From: Dolomedes plantarius
Taxonomy: Eukaryota; Arthropoda; Arachnida; Araneae; Dolomedidae
Reading direction: 5' to 3'
DNA: 64,000 nt
Assembly: GCA_907164885.2 (NCBI GenBank)
Contig: OU015495.1
Coordinates: 102,748,622-102,812,621 of the forward strand
A model generated the notes under the pieces. That model did no database searches. It saw nothing but the letters and a program-made list of their open reading frames with translations, and was not told the DNA's origin. Below are positions 52,129 through 63,650 of this stretch, in pieces (the first letter of the stretch is position 1; each line of letters starts with the position of its first letter). A program made the position numbers and the translations under genes.

Positions 52129-53371
52129 TAGTTTTCAGTAACTCAAAGAAATATATACGAAAGATATACATGAGAAAATTAAGGATACTTCTGAAATTCG
52201 AGGACATTTTATTACTTGCTCCGAGTATAAAATTTATATTGCGTAATCGAGTTATAAAAATTCCAAAAGGCTCGAAGAAAAGAATAACTCGAATCAGGTA
52301 TCAGACCAATCACAGGAGTCTAAGGCTTTTAGAACTGCATTACAAACTTCTTATTCCTCGCGACTGGAACATATAATGCGCTTTTATCCACAACTCGAAA
52401 ACCTGTAGATATCGAAATAAAGAGTTCATTTGTTCCAAAAGAAGAAACTCCCTAGATTTGCGTTCTATTCCGGTTTTGCGATCTGTTCTACCAGCAGTTG
52501 GAAGATAAGAAGCACTTTTAAGCGTCTTTACATGGATTACGTCTAAGCCTTGAGAAACGTAAAAATACCCCTGCAAAATGTATGCTGGCAGGAGATAAAA
52601 AACTCGTGTTTTGAGAGAAAAAAAAACAAGACTTAAACTATCATGGCGAATTGTTTAGGCGGATACTTAGCGGATTATTTTATTCAAGAAAACATTTTCA
52701 ACAATGGATTTAGAAGGATGTACCGTTGCAAAAAGATGGTGGAAGATTTTCAGCGCATGTTGAATAAGTAGATTTATTTACGTATCTAAACGTTAGAGGT
52801 TGATAATTTAGAGATATTTTATGTCTTTTTATATGTCTTTTTACAACATTTCAGAGAATAAATTAAAAAATAAGATTTTCTTTTTTATTACAGTTCTCAT
52901 TGCAGTCTCATATACAGTCACAACTGCAATGAGATTTACAAAATTTTATGCTCGGAGCAAGTGGCTGCGGAAGTTGATAATTTAGATGTCTTTTTTCAAC
53001 ATTTCAGAGATTAATTTTTTTAAGTTAAAAAATAAGATTTTCTTTTTTATTACAGTTCTCATTGCAGTCTCATATACAGTTACGACTGCAAAGAGATTTA
53101 CAAAATTTTATGCTCGGAGCAAGTAGCTGCGGAGTTTGATAATTTAGATATGTCTTTTTTCAACATTTCAGAGATTTTTTTTTCCAAGTTTAAAAGTAAG
53201 ATTTTATTTTTTATTATATTTCTCATTGCAGTCTCATATACAGTCACGACTGCAATGAGGTTTACAAAATTTTATGCTCGGAGCAAGTAATGAAATGTCC
53301 TCGAATTTCAGAGGTATCCTTAATTTTCTCATGACTATCTTTCGTACGTATTTCCTTGAGTTATTGTACAG
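52129..53371. repeat. Foldback structure, 106-114 bp arms around a tandem array
   Basis: The arms 52129-52235 and about 53257-53371 are inverted copies (cgaaagatatacatgagaaa, gaggacatttta, acttgctccgag and their inverses). Both arms give the mirrored peptide frame MRKLRI.LKFEDI.LLAPSIKF, which I regard as chance. The middle holds a non-repetitive part (52236-52790) and a tandem array against the right arm. Confidence 0.88.
52795..53290. repeat. Tandem array, three units of about 163 bp
   Basis: The anchor ctcattgcagtctcatatac occurs at 52896, 53058 and 53222. Each unit also holds an inverted actgcaatgag word (changed to actgcaaagag in the middle unit), so each can form an 11 bp stem, plus tttacaaaattttatgctcg, gagcaagt and tttcaacatttcagaga. 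Confidence 0.93.
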
Positions 53372-54915
53372 TCTCATATACAGTCTGGTTACATCTGTAT
53401 GAGAGAAGAAAGAGCTGAGCATTTAAATCAGGATATTTAAACACGAAACGTTACAAAGTTATACGCATTAAGTAATGCAGAAAAATTTGTCAAAGTTATA
53501 AAATTATGCTTAAATTAGTTCTTGATATTTAAATTATGACGTGTACGACAGTTGCTACGAAGCAAATGGGTAAAACTTTTAAAAAGGCTGACAATTTAGA
53601 GTAATTGATCATTACAAAATAATTTCCACTTACTATACATTGACTTTATATTATATTATCTTAATATACATTGATTTAAGTGGTAAATTATGCCGTTTAT
53701 TACGCAGTATTTTGTGAAATGTTAAAATTTTTTTAAAGAATAAATACTAACTAGAAAAAAAAATGTAATATGAAATAAAATAACTATGTATCCAGTAAAA
53801 CCAACCACAACTGTTCCTCCCGAAAATTTTCAACATTCATGAAAAAAAAAATACTTCAATATTCCGAAAATGTAATTACACAAGCAAATACCAAAAGTCG
53901 AAACATGAAATAACAAAAATTAGACAATGTTGTTCCTCTCAGTCACGGTCGATTAAAACTTTGCATAAAATATACAATTTTAACATTCATAATGTACATC
54001 ATTGATGTTTCCTTTTAGTAAATACTGATCCCTTTTATAACAGTAGTCAAGATTTTGTCTCATATCACTTCAGTAATGAATGAATTGTTGGGTTTTCAAC
54101 AGTCATTTGATTATATCCCATACAGCATTGTAACTCTGGTAACGAGGAATATTTAATTTGAACAAATTAGCAACATTTCAATGAAGTCACGAAATTAATA
54201 ATACGTTACAGCAATGTTGCTGAATGTCGAAAAGTCCACTTTCTTATTGTAGCATCATCATGGTAATGAGGTTTTTTTTAATCCTAAAGAGATCTCTCTT
54301 TAAAAGGTTTAAAACTATGATAGGAAAATAAAGTACGAAAACCGCACTGAAATGACATCTGTAATTTCTGTAAAATGCTTCATTCTCTGGATAATTTACA
54401 ATGGTAATGGCAACGATCGCAACAGTAAAAATGAATTATGATATGAAATCCATTGAGAAATGAAATTCAAATGTTGGAACTTTAAATTCGGTTAGTAACT
54501 GGAATGTTTATCATAAAACTATGCAGAGAAATAGCTACTAGAAGTGCCAGTGGAGGAAAGCTCACTGAATTAATGGTAGAAAAACGTATTTTAAAAATAT
54601 GGTTTTTTTTCCCGTCAAAATTTGCAGTCAAAAAACCGTAGAAATTACTACTTTATGTACCGTGGGTGTTACCTGTGGATCCCTATTTTAACAATTTTAG
54701 ATCTTATATAAATACCATGAAGGTAAAAAACACATGTCAGCTTGTTGGACTTAAAGAATCACGGATAGTTACAAAAAAAAATTGACTGAAACATGAACTG
54801 CTGCTGCAAAATCATCAAAAAGTTAGACGTTTTCAATGCCGTGGCAATTCGACAACATAACACTGCAGCAACGCCTGCAAGACGTCCAGATGCTGTACGG
54901 GATCTGGAGGAAACT
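53372..54915. other. Region 3' of the Scratch gene
   Basis: AT-rich. It should contain the 3' untranslated region of the minus-strand gene, but I cannot fix the poly(A) site. No other gene is visible. Confidence 0.4.
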
Positions 54916-55574
54916 TTATGTTCTCAGCAGCAGACGCGAATCTGGTCCCATGGGAGGCGACGTGGGGGTCATCGGCAGGGCCGAGAGGACAGGGTCCTTG
55001 AGACAGGAGGATTCGTAGTGCTTGTTGAGGTAGGACTTGAGGGCGAAGGACTTGTTGCAGCGTGCGCAGGCGTAGTGCTTGAAGGCGGAGTGCGTCTGCA
55101 TGTGGGCCCTCAGGTTGGACCTATCCGCGAAGGCTTTGCCACAGTGCGCGCACCCGAACGGCTTCTCGCCCGTGTGGGACCGCATGTGTCCCTGGAGGAG
55201 CCATGGCCTGGAGAAGGCCTTGCCGCAGACGCCGCACTTGTGGCTCAAGTTGTGCGTGAGGATGTGCATGGCCAGGGCCGGCATACTCACGTATACCTTG
55301 CCGCACGTCTCGCATTTCTTTGCCTGCTGTGAGTCCGGGCTCCGGTGCGTCTGCTTGTGACGCGAGAGGTTCGAGGAGGTGGCGTAGTGCTTGCCGCACT
55401 CCCCGCACGTGTAGCGGGGGCGGTCCCGCGGAGGCCCCTGCTCGGGTAGCCCCAGGGCGTTCCTGCGTCTCGAGCGGCCGTCGGAGACGAAGAAGGCATC
55501 GTAAGTGTAGCTGACAGTCACTCCGTTCGTGAACACGTGGAATTGAGGGTCCGGAACTAGACCACCGGAACTCA
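54916..55574 (-). CDS. scrt: Scratch-type zinc-finger repressor, terminal coding exon
   Basis: Scratch proteins are nuclear DNA-binding repressors of the Snail superfamily that promote neuronal fate. This exon opens after a cttgatag acceptor (AG at 55576-55575). It carries the family's signature [17 protein letters not shown] (about 55512-55462), then five zinc fingers: [27 protein letters not shown] finger 1 (55413-55345), finger 2 [17 protein letters not shown] (55320-55252), finger 3 [17 protein letters not shown] (55242-55174), finger 4 [17 protein letters not shown] (55158-55090), and finger 5 [17 protein letters not shown], a C2HC type (55074-55003). A TGEKP linker joins fingers 3 and 4. 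A short tail ends at the stop 54918-54916. All metal ligands are present. The exon is strikingly GC-rich in an AT-rich window. Long plus-strand open frames over it are antisense artefacts. Snail itself is less likely, because the YTYDAFF motif is Scratch-specific. Confidence 0.95.
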
Positions 55575-57526
55575 CTATCAAGACAAAAAGAAAAAAGAGC
55601 CGAAATTTAGTTCAACGCTGTAAATAGAGAGTCCTGGATAAAGCTTGGCTTAATTTACTCTTATATGAATGGATATAAAAGCAAAGGAAAGCAAGTAGGA
55701 TTGTATACACTTTCATTCTCATACTTTGATCAATTAGACGTTCTGCCAAACACATTTCATTGTGTATCTACCTGTTCGTTGTTGTTTATCCATATCAGAA
55801 TGCTGAACACTTTTTTCTAATTTTTATTATAGAACAGTCTACTTTCTATAAGTATCGATTCAAGTACCAGAGTATTTTATCATTGATTACAGAGCTGAAA
55901 ATATCGCCTTTAACTCATGCTGGGTTAAAATAAGGCCTAAGATGATTAAAGTTGCGTGTTATCCCGCAGTATTCACATAAATATTACCTGCTTTAGAGTC
56001 AATAACGCAATTTTTCATTGACCGGAGAGCAGAGAATACTTTTGGTTGACATTGTTATCACGCTAAGAAAGCCAAAATAAATAAGCTTAAGAAAGATGTA
56101 ACACGCACAGAGAATGTTGAGTAAAATAGGGAAAATTAAAAAAGGATATCATTGAATATTTTTGATGCATTAGAAGAATCAAACAATGGCTGATAAATGT
56201 CAATTAAATGTCCCAACACATGTTAAGGTTTCTTAAACTGCTCTTTGATCTAGGAAACCAATCTAATTTTGCATGACTTTCTGTATGTTGTTTCGTACTG
56301 CAAAAAGTTCAGTAGAAATAAAAAGTAACATAGTCCAATAATAAGTTTTGACCCTGTTCCATCTGGCTATTCTGTCGCTGGTCTGCTGACTTGTTAAATA
56401 CATTCTTATTGTATCAGAAAGGATCCCTAGAATCGTGCTTTACAATTAGGTAAACCAAAACAAGTATATAAAGGGGAAGATATGCTGATTGTTAGTATTA
56501 ACCAAATCATGCAAAATATTTTTTAATGTGTGGACTATATATCAGAGTAAACATTTTTAGAATAAAAATAAATAAAACACCATTTTAAAATAAAGAAAAT
56601 GACATTATTTACTAATGTCATGTCATTTACAAATGAAACGTTTGCCTACTTATTCAAATATTTCCCTAACCCGCTGAAAATCAATTTAACACTTCGGTTT
56701 GACAAAATAAAATATTCAAATAATATAAAATGTTTGGCATGGCAGAGAATTCTATAAACCCTATTTCTTTAAGAGTCAATCAAATCCCAAACTGTATGTG
56801 AAAATTAATTGACAAATAACACTTCTTTTCTTATCACTTATTTTTCTGACTAAACTGTAAAATTATTCTTTTAATTAAGAAAAACTAAGAGCATACATCA
56901 AACTCTTGAAAGATAAAAAGCTGCTACCGATGATTACATGATTCCAATGAATTCGCAAACTAATCTCGATGTAATAATCAATTTTCTCCCTCAGCCTTTA
57001 TATATAGGTAAATAGATATACGGAGTATCTGAGTATTTCTAGGGAATTATTAATCATAGTTTAAAAAGTAGAGAGAAACAGAAAAAGTACATTCATTCAT
57101 CATACAAGCCTAGTTACAACTAGAGAACCAAGCAAACCTTGTACGCGATAAGATATTCTGAAATTCAGTTTAATTTTAATGATCGATTTTCATGTTCTTG
57201 GTAAAAAAACGTTTTGCAAACTACATTTGATAAGATCCTTTAATTTGCTATAATAATTTATAAACAGACAGGTAATTTTTTATAATTTATAGTGTTCTTA
57301 AATGAACTAAAATTTTTCGATAAGTCTATATAAACTTATGGTAAATTATTTCTTTAAATGCTCCAGAGTGAGAGAGTAGCATTCGGGTATTATTTTAAAA
57401 CTTTGAATGCTCAAAAATAGAATGGAAATTTGAACTATCGTAAAATATCAAATTCTTTGATCAGCTGCCTAGGGCAATTATTTTGCGTAATTATTATGCT
57501 GTTATAAAATGATATACTTAGATATA

Positions 57527-58215
57527 TTGGGTCATCCCATAAACATAGATGTAGCGTCGGGGGGGACACGTGCCTCCCCCCAACTCAACTTGAAATAAAT
57601 TAAAACCTTAATAGAAGTTCAGTTAAAATCGGAAAATTGTAGAAAACTTTTAAGAAAGTTGGATTTTTTCCTGCTTTTTCAAACTGTGAAACAGAAGATT
57701 TCGATTACATCTTTTAGCCTTAACATAGTTTTTAACAATGATATGATCCATAGCAAAAATTCGATGCGATATTTTTTTTCTCATTTTATTTATATTATAT
57801 TTATTTTTCTCATTGTATAACTTTTGAATACCTACTACTCAGACATCATCTCTATTGTTATTCAATATAAAAAAATCATAATATTTCATATTTTAAGGAC
57901 CGTCCGGCAGTCAATGCGCTGAGGTGGGCTCTAACTAAATTCAATTCATGCCCTTCCCCCCCCCCCCCAAAAAAAAAAAAAAGTTAGAAGCACACTACGC
58001 CTATGTCCATAAGTAATGCGATTTTTATCTTATTGGTCAAAATGAATAATGCAATGTTTCAAATTGTGTGATCTTAAAATCTGCATGATTTACCAATAAT
58101 CAATGTGAATCGAGTACCAGCAAAATAAATATTATAACGTAATAAATGTAAAACATTGCATCATTCATTTCGACCAATAAGGAAAAAAATATGCATTACT
58201 TATGGGATGACCCGT
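57527..58215. mobile_element. Mariner-type MITE split by an insertion
   Basis: The ends are ttgggtcatcccataa on the left and, inward from the right, acgggtcatcccataagtaa, flanked by TA. On the right side the element folds on itself: ataagtaatgcgatttttat with ttggtcaaaatgaataatgc (58011-58060) pairs with 58152-58205. The left arm is cut after cccataa (57542) by the insert 57543-58007 and resumes at ccataagtaatgc. Confidence 0.85.
57543..58007. mobile_element. 465 bp insert with G-run and C-run ends, 6 bp duplication
   Basis: Starts acatagatgtagcgtcgggg and ends actacgcctatgt, so the ends are short imperfect inverted repeats (catag..gtag). Flanks ccataa at 57537-57542 and 58008-58013 are a 6 bp target duplication. 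A G-run lies near the left end and a long C-run followed by an A-run near the right (57957-57983). No coding; the superfamily is uncertain. Confidence 0.75.
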
Positions 58216-58229
58216 TACTTTCATTATTG

Positions 58230-58319
58230 TTCATATTTATTTTGATAGTGATTACCCTTGTGATTACCTTTGTGATTCATATTTATTTTGATAGTGATTA
58301 CCCTAGTGATTACCCTTGG
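58230..58319. repeat. 46 bp tandem duplication in the intron
   Basis: ttcatatttattttgatagt with gattaccct occurs at 58230 and again at 58276. Confidence 0.9.
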
Positions 58320-58481
58320 ACAGTAATCTGTCTATCAAGACAAACTTATGTGCCATAGATGCACCAGACCTAACACTCAACGTAGAAATAAGCATTCAAA
58401 AAGTGAAATCAGGGTACATTATCCCTCTACAAAATTTCTCTACAGAGGAACAATCAGTAAAATGATTACATTTGAATATAC

Positions 58482-58736
58482 CTCTTCCTGGTACAGATGG
58501 AATTGATGGCGGAGTAATGGATGTCGGTGGAGAGGACGGTACAAGGCCTGGGCTCAAGCTGTTTTCGGAAGCGTGGCTGCAGTAGGATGACGAATCGCTG
58601 TGGTCAGGCTCGCGAGATCGTTCTCTGCCCCTTCGACTTAGGTCGAGTTCTTTGTCGAAGACGTCTTCCCGGGCACTGTCGAATGCAAATCGATCGTAGC
58701 CCAGCATGGAGGGAGGAAGAACATCGTGGATGTAAC
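58482..58736 (-). CDS. scrt: Scratch-type repressor, upstream coding exon
   Basis: Read on the minus strand, a ttttacccacag acceptor (AG at 58738-58737) opens an 85-codon reading frame: YIHDVLPPSMLGYDRFAFDS, followed by a basic and acidic stretch (LSRRGRERSREPD), a serine-rich part (SDSSSYCSHASENSLSP) and a proline-rich end (PPTSITPPSIPSVPGR). It closes at the donor AGAG|gtatat. The exon begins with two bases of a codon, so at least one earlier exon exists. That exon should carry the SNAG repression motif at the N-terminus, and I could not find it up to 64000. The low-complexity linker fits the poorly conserved region between the SNAG motif and the zinc fingers of this family. The identification rests mainly on its matching splice phase with the zinc-finger exon. 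Confidence 0.82.
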
Positions 58737-59280
58737 CTGTGGGTAAAACAAGTGATTAATTGAGAGAAACCGTACCTAAATGTCCTAAAACATTCCCTAT
58801 CATTAAACTTTACAGATCAAGGCCTTCAAATATTTGACTTTTTACTATTCATTAATGGGAGTATGGCATATTCTCTTGATATAACGGTTCGCAGGACTAT
58901 CCAGTTATAGGATATCTGAACATTTCCGATCCTATTTGTATTCTGGTTAAATAAGACTACTTCCATGGTTCAACTAATATCTCAAAGCCGGTGTTCTAAA
59001 ATCTGAACTATCCTTGTGATATGAGGAAGTTTTATATCTACTACTTTTCCCTTTTAAACTGCTCCTTTTTGACATTGGTCAATTACAAAGTATTCACCGT
59101 AAGTTTCTTTTTTGATTACTCATTTTTAAATAAAATACATAACTGATTTTAGTAATTATACATTTTGATATTATTAATTATTTTTATAATAAATTAATAT
59201 AACTACGTTATATTAATTCATTAAGAAAATACTCGAACCAGGACGGGAAGGTAGCAGAATATTATGCGTATAAAACTCTC
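58737..59280. other. Upstream intron sequence, no exon seen
   Basis: AT-rich. Near 58874-58905 a tcttgatataacggttcgca word resembles a pogo/Tigger-type end, without a partner. Confidence 0.4.
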
Positions 59281-59284
59281 TTAA

Positions 59285-60044
59285 GGGGGCACACTACCTT
59301 TGACTACACTGAAATGACCGTAAACATGATCAAATCCGAGCTACTGAAACTCCGATAATATTAATATATATAAATAATTTTTTTGTTTTATATCAAAATT
59401 ACAATTCTTCAGTTATATTTATACAAAAATAGAACTTGTAAATCCATAAATAATTTTCAGATTTTATTTTTAAATGTACACTTTACTAAAAAGGGAAAAA
59501 ATCATTGGATGTTTCGCGCATCATAAAATTAAGAAATATGCATACAGAAACTATTTTTTGGTCAAATTAAATTAATAATATACTCAAGTTTAATGTAAAA
59601 TCAAAAATTTTACAAAAAATATAGTTTAAATTGAAAAATTTACATAAAATTAAAGAAATTTAAATTTAGCAATTTTTTAAAAACATTTTCAAGTGTAATA
59701 AATTTTTTTACAAATTTATTTTTATTTTTTTGTAAAGAAATAAAAATACATTTTTCGGTTTTAGTATGTAAAGAAGCTTAAAATACAAATTTGATAAAAA
59801 TTTTGTGTCTAGCACACATAGTTTGGGAGTAACAGTGCGCGTAATCCAAAAATTTACATATTTGAAAAAACTGAATTTAAAGTTGGAATATGCATGGCCA
59901 TGGCAACAGAGGGAGCTTTACATAAACTCTCATAACTCGAGAAATAATGCGAATTTTTGCATATTGTTCAGAAATGTCCAAAAAGTCAGAATATAGCAAA
60001 AACCAAAAATAATTTTTTTGAAGTTTTAAAGGTGGTGTGCCCCC
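59285..60044. mobile_element. TTAA-flanked 760 bp non-autonomous element
   Basis: The inverted ends are gggggcacactacctttg on the left and gggggcacaccacctttaa read inward from the right, flanked by TTAA at 59281-59284 and 60045-60048. The AT-rich, A-run-heavy interior has no coding capacity. Size and G-run ends resemble the elements at 9010 and 10570. Confidence 0.9.
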
Positions 60045-60048
60045 TTAA

Positions 60049-61004
60049 GGGAATATAATGAAATTCTAACACCATCATGTCTCACATACCTTATAATTTC
60101 TCAAGTACATCAGTTTGTGCCCTGAAAATTGAATTCTTAAAACAAAGGCCTTATTAAACGAATATTATAGGCTTCTAAATAAAGGGTGATATAGATCTTA
60201 ACGTCTATGCTACAAAGCAAAATAATATATATAAAAATTTCAGTAAAGATACAGTGTTTTGTAAACATCATCATTTTGCCCATGCTCTTATTTTCTCTAA
60301 TTCAATTTCATTAACGCTCTGACAACAAAACAAACAAATGCTACGCACTATGAAAAATTTATAAGGTTGCATCTTGCCTTTAAATAACGGTCACAGTCGA
60401 TCTTAACTTCAAATTTAGCAATTCAATGTACTCAGTATTTTATCAAATATGTTTGTTTATTAACTTTTCAGATTAGAGAGTTCAGTTATGCAGAGGATAG
60501 TTCGTAGAAAAAACAAATAAGTAAACATTCTTCCCATATTTTTCTGCATGAAGTGCTTTATTGAAATTAGAATTCCGAAAGTTCCGTTAAGTTTTAAAAA
60601 TAATACAATTTCGAAAACATTAAGGAAAATTCAGGTGAGTAATCTACTTTCTCTCAGTATAGTTTTTAGGCACAAAAGAAAAAAGAAAACAGTATGATGA
60701 GAAATTTTTGTTTTCCCGTTGGGCAAATAACTTCAATGAAAACGAGATGGAAAGGAATGATGCCAAGAAAGAAGTATTTTCCTGCTTTATATATGATATT
60801 AATTTGCAAAAGCGTTTTATAAACAATGTATTTTAATTTTATAATAACATTAATATACTGATCAGTACTTTAAAAAGCGGAGACTACTGAAAAGAAATTA
60901 CACATTAAACGGGTAAAATTGTAGGTATAATACTTACACAATGAGACGTTGTTCCTTAGTCTTATTATAAATAATGTCGTAAATTGAGGCACGTGAAGAA
61001 TTGT
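60049..61004. other. AT-rich DNA, probably still upstream intron of Scratch
   Basis: Nothing recognisable. Confidence 0.45.
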
Positions 61005-61725
61005 TAATATATAAGACAGTTCCCGACTGACTGACATATAACACACAGACCAAACCGCTAGACCTAAAGTGCTAAAATTTTGCTTCGCGATTCTTCTTAG
61101 AATGTAGGGGTTCACTAAGAAAGATTTTTGAAAAATTCTTCTTAGATGTTTTTTAAATTAAATTTTTAAGCTGTTTTTGTAATTTTTATTAAGTTTGCAT
61201 TTAAAATAATAATCTGAGGGTTATAAAATTTATATCACAAGAAAGATCCTAAAAATATCTTTAAAATGAAATCTTTTTCGAATCTTTAGCTCCATTTTCT
61301 GAGTTTTTGTGAATTTTTAAAGATTAATTTTTAGAATTTAATTTATTAAATGCTAATCAAAGGATCTCTTTTCTTTTTGTGATACTTTAAACTAATTTTG
61401 CGTAACGTGCATAACAGTGAAATAGACAAAAAATGCTTTTTTTTCCTTGCTAATGCGGCAGACGATTGGACATTATCCCAAAAAATATTAAAATACAGTA
61501 AAAGAAATGTTCCTCAAAATGTACTATATTAACTGTACTATATTCTTTAGTGTGTTCAATTAGATTTAATTTGAATATTTTCTTCTACATTATTTTGTCT
61601 ATAAAAATATTCGTTACGATTTTTTCATATATATATATATATACATATATTACATCAATTGCATACATTGACCTTTACATTTAATTTCAATGTACTCCAT
61701 AGCAAAATACGGGTATTTAGCTAGA
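61005..61725 (-). repeat. Dispersed repeat family, copy C (inverted)
   Basis: On the minus strand it starts ctagctaaatacccgtattt and ends with a short gtcagtcagtcggga tail and ttatatatt. It shares gtctgccgcattagcaagga and tttaggtctagcggtttgg with copies A and B. The internal AT run is short (61628-61650). Confidence 0.93.
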
Positions 61726-62630
61726 TTATCATAAAACTAAGGTAAAAATCGCAGTGAATTTAATACAAAGTATTTTTAGATACATAATTTTAGATCTTAC
61801 AAGATTCAGTTTTCCCATACTTTCCTTTTGGTGCTTTGATACTAAATGCTTTTAAAAGTTCCGATTTCTTTAATTTTTCCATCCTACTTCAATCATTAAA
61901 TAAACCAAAATTGTGGGTATTGTTAGAATTATGGCATTATATGATTGGACAATTCCATATGTCACGGACCAATGAAACAAAAAAAAACTATCCCTTTAAA
62001 CCACGTACTACATTGAAGTTGGCCAGACATTAGATGTTAAAAATATCATGAATAATTCACAGCAGGACTGAGAACACATCATTAGGTCTTTTTAAGCTGC
62101 TTTCGTAGATAAGAACTGCAGAACTGGGAGAAAACTCTCTCTCGCAACCTCCAGAGTTCTCCCTCTAAAAAAGATCAAAGGATATTACCTATTGAAGCAT
62201 AAGAACTACGCCTACGGTGTCATCCGAACAATACGAATGATAAACCGGGCAATTACGTAAAACAAATGAAAGTACTTAATGACAAAGGGGGGGGGGGAAA
62301 CGCAGGTATTCAGCAGTAACGTCCCTTTTACCTTTTTAACGTCATTACAAATGATCACACAGGAGCAGTAAAATGACATTTGTGGTTGTTGAAAAACGAA
62401 GCACGCAGAGGAATTTTCCCATGAAAAGAATAACGGTTTTTGTTTCTGAAAGGCGTTGATAATGGCTGAAGTGTGTGTGCAGCCCCCTTGTGTGGAGAAC
62501 GCGTTTTCTGTGATTTATGGAGAGCAGTGTTAATATCGAATAAGGGGCGTTAAACGCCCGCTTTGTGATGGGGAAGGTATGCAAATTGTTCGGTATTCTC
62601 CTATTTAAAGTTATCGATGTGCAATAATGA
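61726..62630. other. Unassigned, partly GC-richer non-coding DNA
   Basis: 62080-62230 and 62440-62600 are noticeably less AT-rich than the rest. They contain no convincing open frame and no transposon ends. A hairpin-like ggggcgttaaacgcccgc lies at 62546. As this is likely upstream of or within the Scratch gene, it could be regulatory; that is inference only. A run of 10 G residues is at 62288. Confidence 0.35.
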
Positions 62631-63650
62631 GCCTTTGTATTGGTAAACAGAAAGTGGTATCACATGTTGATCTGGGAACATCATTTGGAGCAGGCCGTTA
62701 TCGTTCGAGTTCCCCTTTTTATAGTTCTTTTAAAGAAAATGCGTTTTTAATTGTTATCTCGCTGTTGTTCAGTGCATAAATGTGCTACGATCTCGGTTCA
62801 CAGATCATACGGGATTGTCTTCTAAAGCTTTATTTATACTACACGTGGATGCATTTTCTGGTAAAAAATGTGCGTTCTGTAATAAAATTACATTATACCA
62901 TTAAGCCATACCCTTAACCATGCGATACTTCGAGTAATCTAATAACTCATAATTTATAGAACACAAAATGCGCGTGATATCATCTGACTTTGAAATAAAA
63001 ACTGGTTATATTGATGGGAATGTGTTTTTAATCGTCATCTCGCTTTGTTCACTGTATATATATGTCACGTTCGCCTTGAATGTATCATGCGACCATGCGG
63101 AATGGTCAATTATACAATATATATTTTGTATCAGGTTACATTTTCTCGTAAAAGTAATATTTTTTTTTACAAATGCTTAATACGGCATTAAGTTTTACTG
63201 GGATTCGTAATGCTGCAATGACAGTGTGTAAGTAATATTTTATAGAAAAGAACGTGTACGTGATCAACATGTTGAGATAAATCTGAATTCGGGATTATAT
63301 AAATGAAAATGTGTTTTTATTTGTTATTTTACCATTGTTTAAGGAGTAAATATGTCGCTTCCTTGGTTTACGTATCAAACAAATTGATAGAAGCTTTATG
63401 TAATATAAGAACACATTTTTTAATAAAAAAAATGCTCATTCACAAACGCAAGATATAGAATTTTATTCTTACGCACATTAAATGTGTTATTATTTATAGA
63501 AGAGAAAGAGAAGTACACAATAACCTCATATTGAGCCAAAACGGGAAAAAAAAAGAAATCACGTAATGAAAAAAATATGATAATCTTATATCATTATTTA
63601 TATAAAAAAACCACATGATAATCTCATATTGAGCGAAAATGAAACTTCAA
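62631..63650. repeat. Old degenerate tandem array, period about 255-315 bp
   Basis: A phrase of the type g-c-g-tttttaattgttatctcg recurs at about 62741, 63021 and 63311, followed each time by a cattgttc/gttcagtg-like and taaatatgtc-like word. A second phrase of the type acgtgat-atcaacatgttgag recurs at about 62654, 62970, 63255, 63511 and 63605. Units are strongly diverged. Confidence 0.7.

Larger units (their letters stand above)
55575..58481 (-). other. scrt: Scratch intron (about 2.9 kb)
   Basis: The donor is AGAG|gtatat (GT at 58481-58480) and the acceptor gatag ends at 55575. The upstream exon ends with one base of a codon (G) and the downstream exon supplies TG, so a valine codon is rebuilt and the frame is kept. 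The intron is AT-rich and contains a mariner-type MITE with a nested insert (57527-58215) and a 46 bp tandem duplication (58230-58319). No other gene is seen inside it. Confidence 0.88.

Noticed and set aside
53234..53422. Paired mirrored frames MRKLRI...APSIKF in the foldback arms
   Set aside because: They are the same sequence in inverted arms; the frame is short and unsupported by any family.
54793..55332. 179-codon plus-strand frame
   Set aside because: It lies antisense to the zinc-finger exon and is open only because that exon is GC-rich and codon-constrained; no domain is visible.
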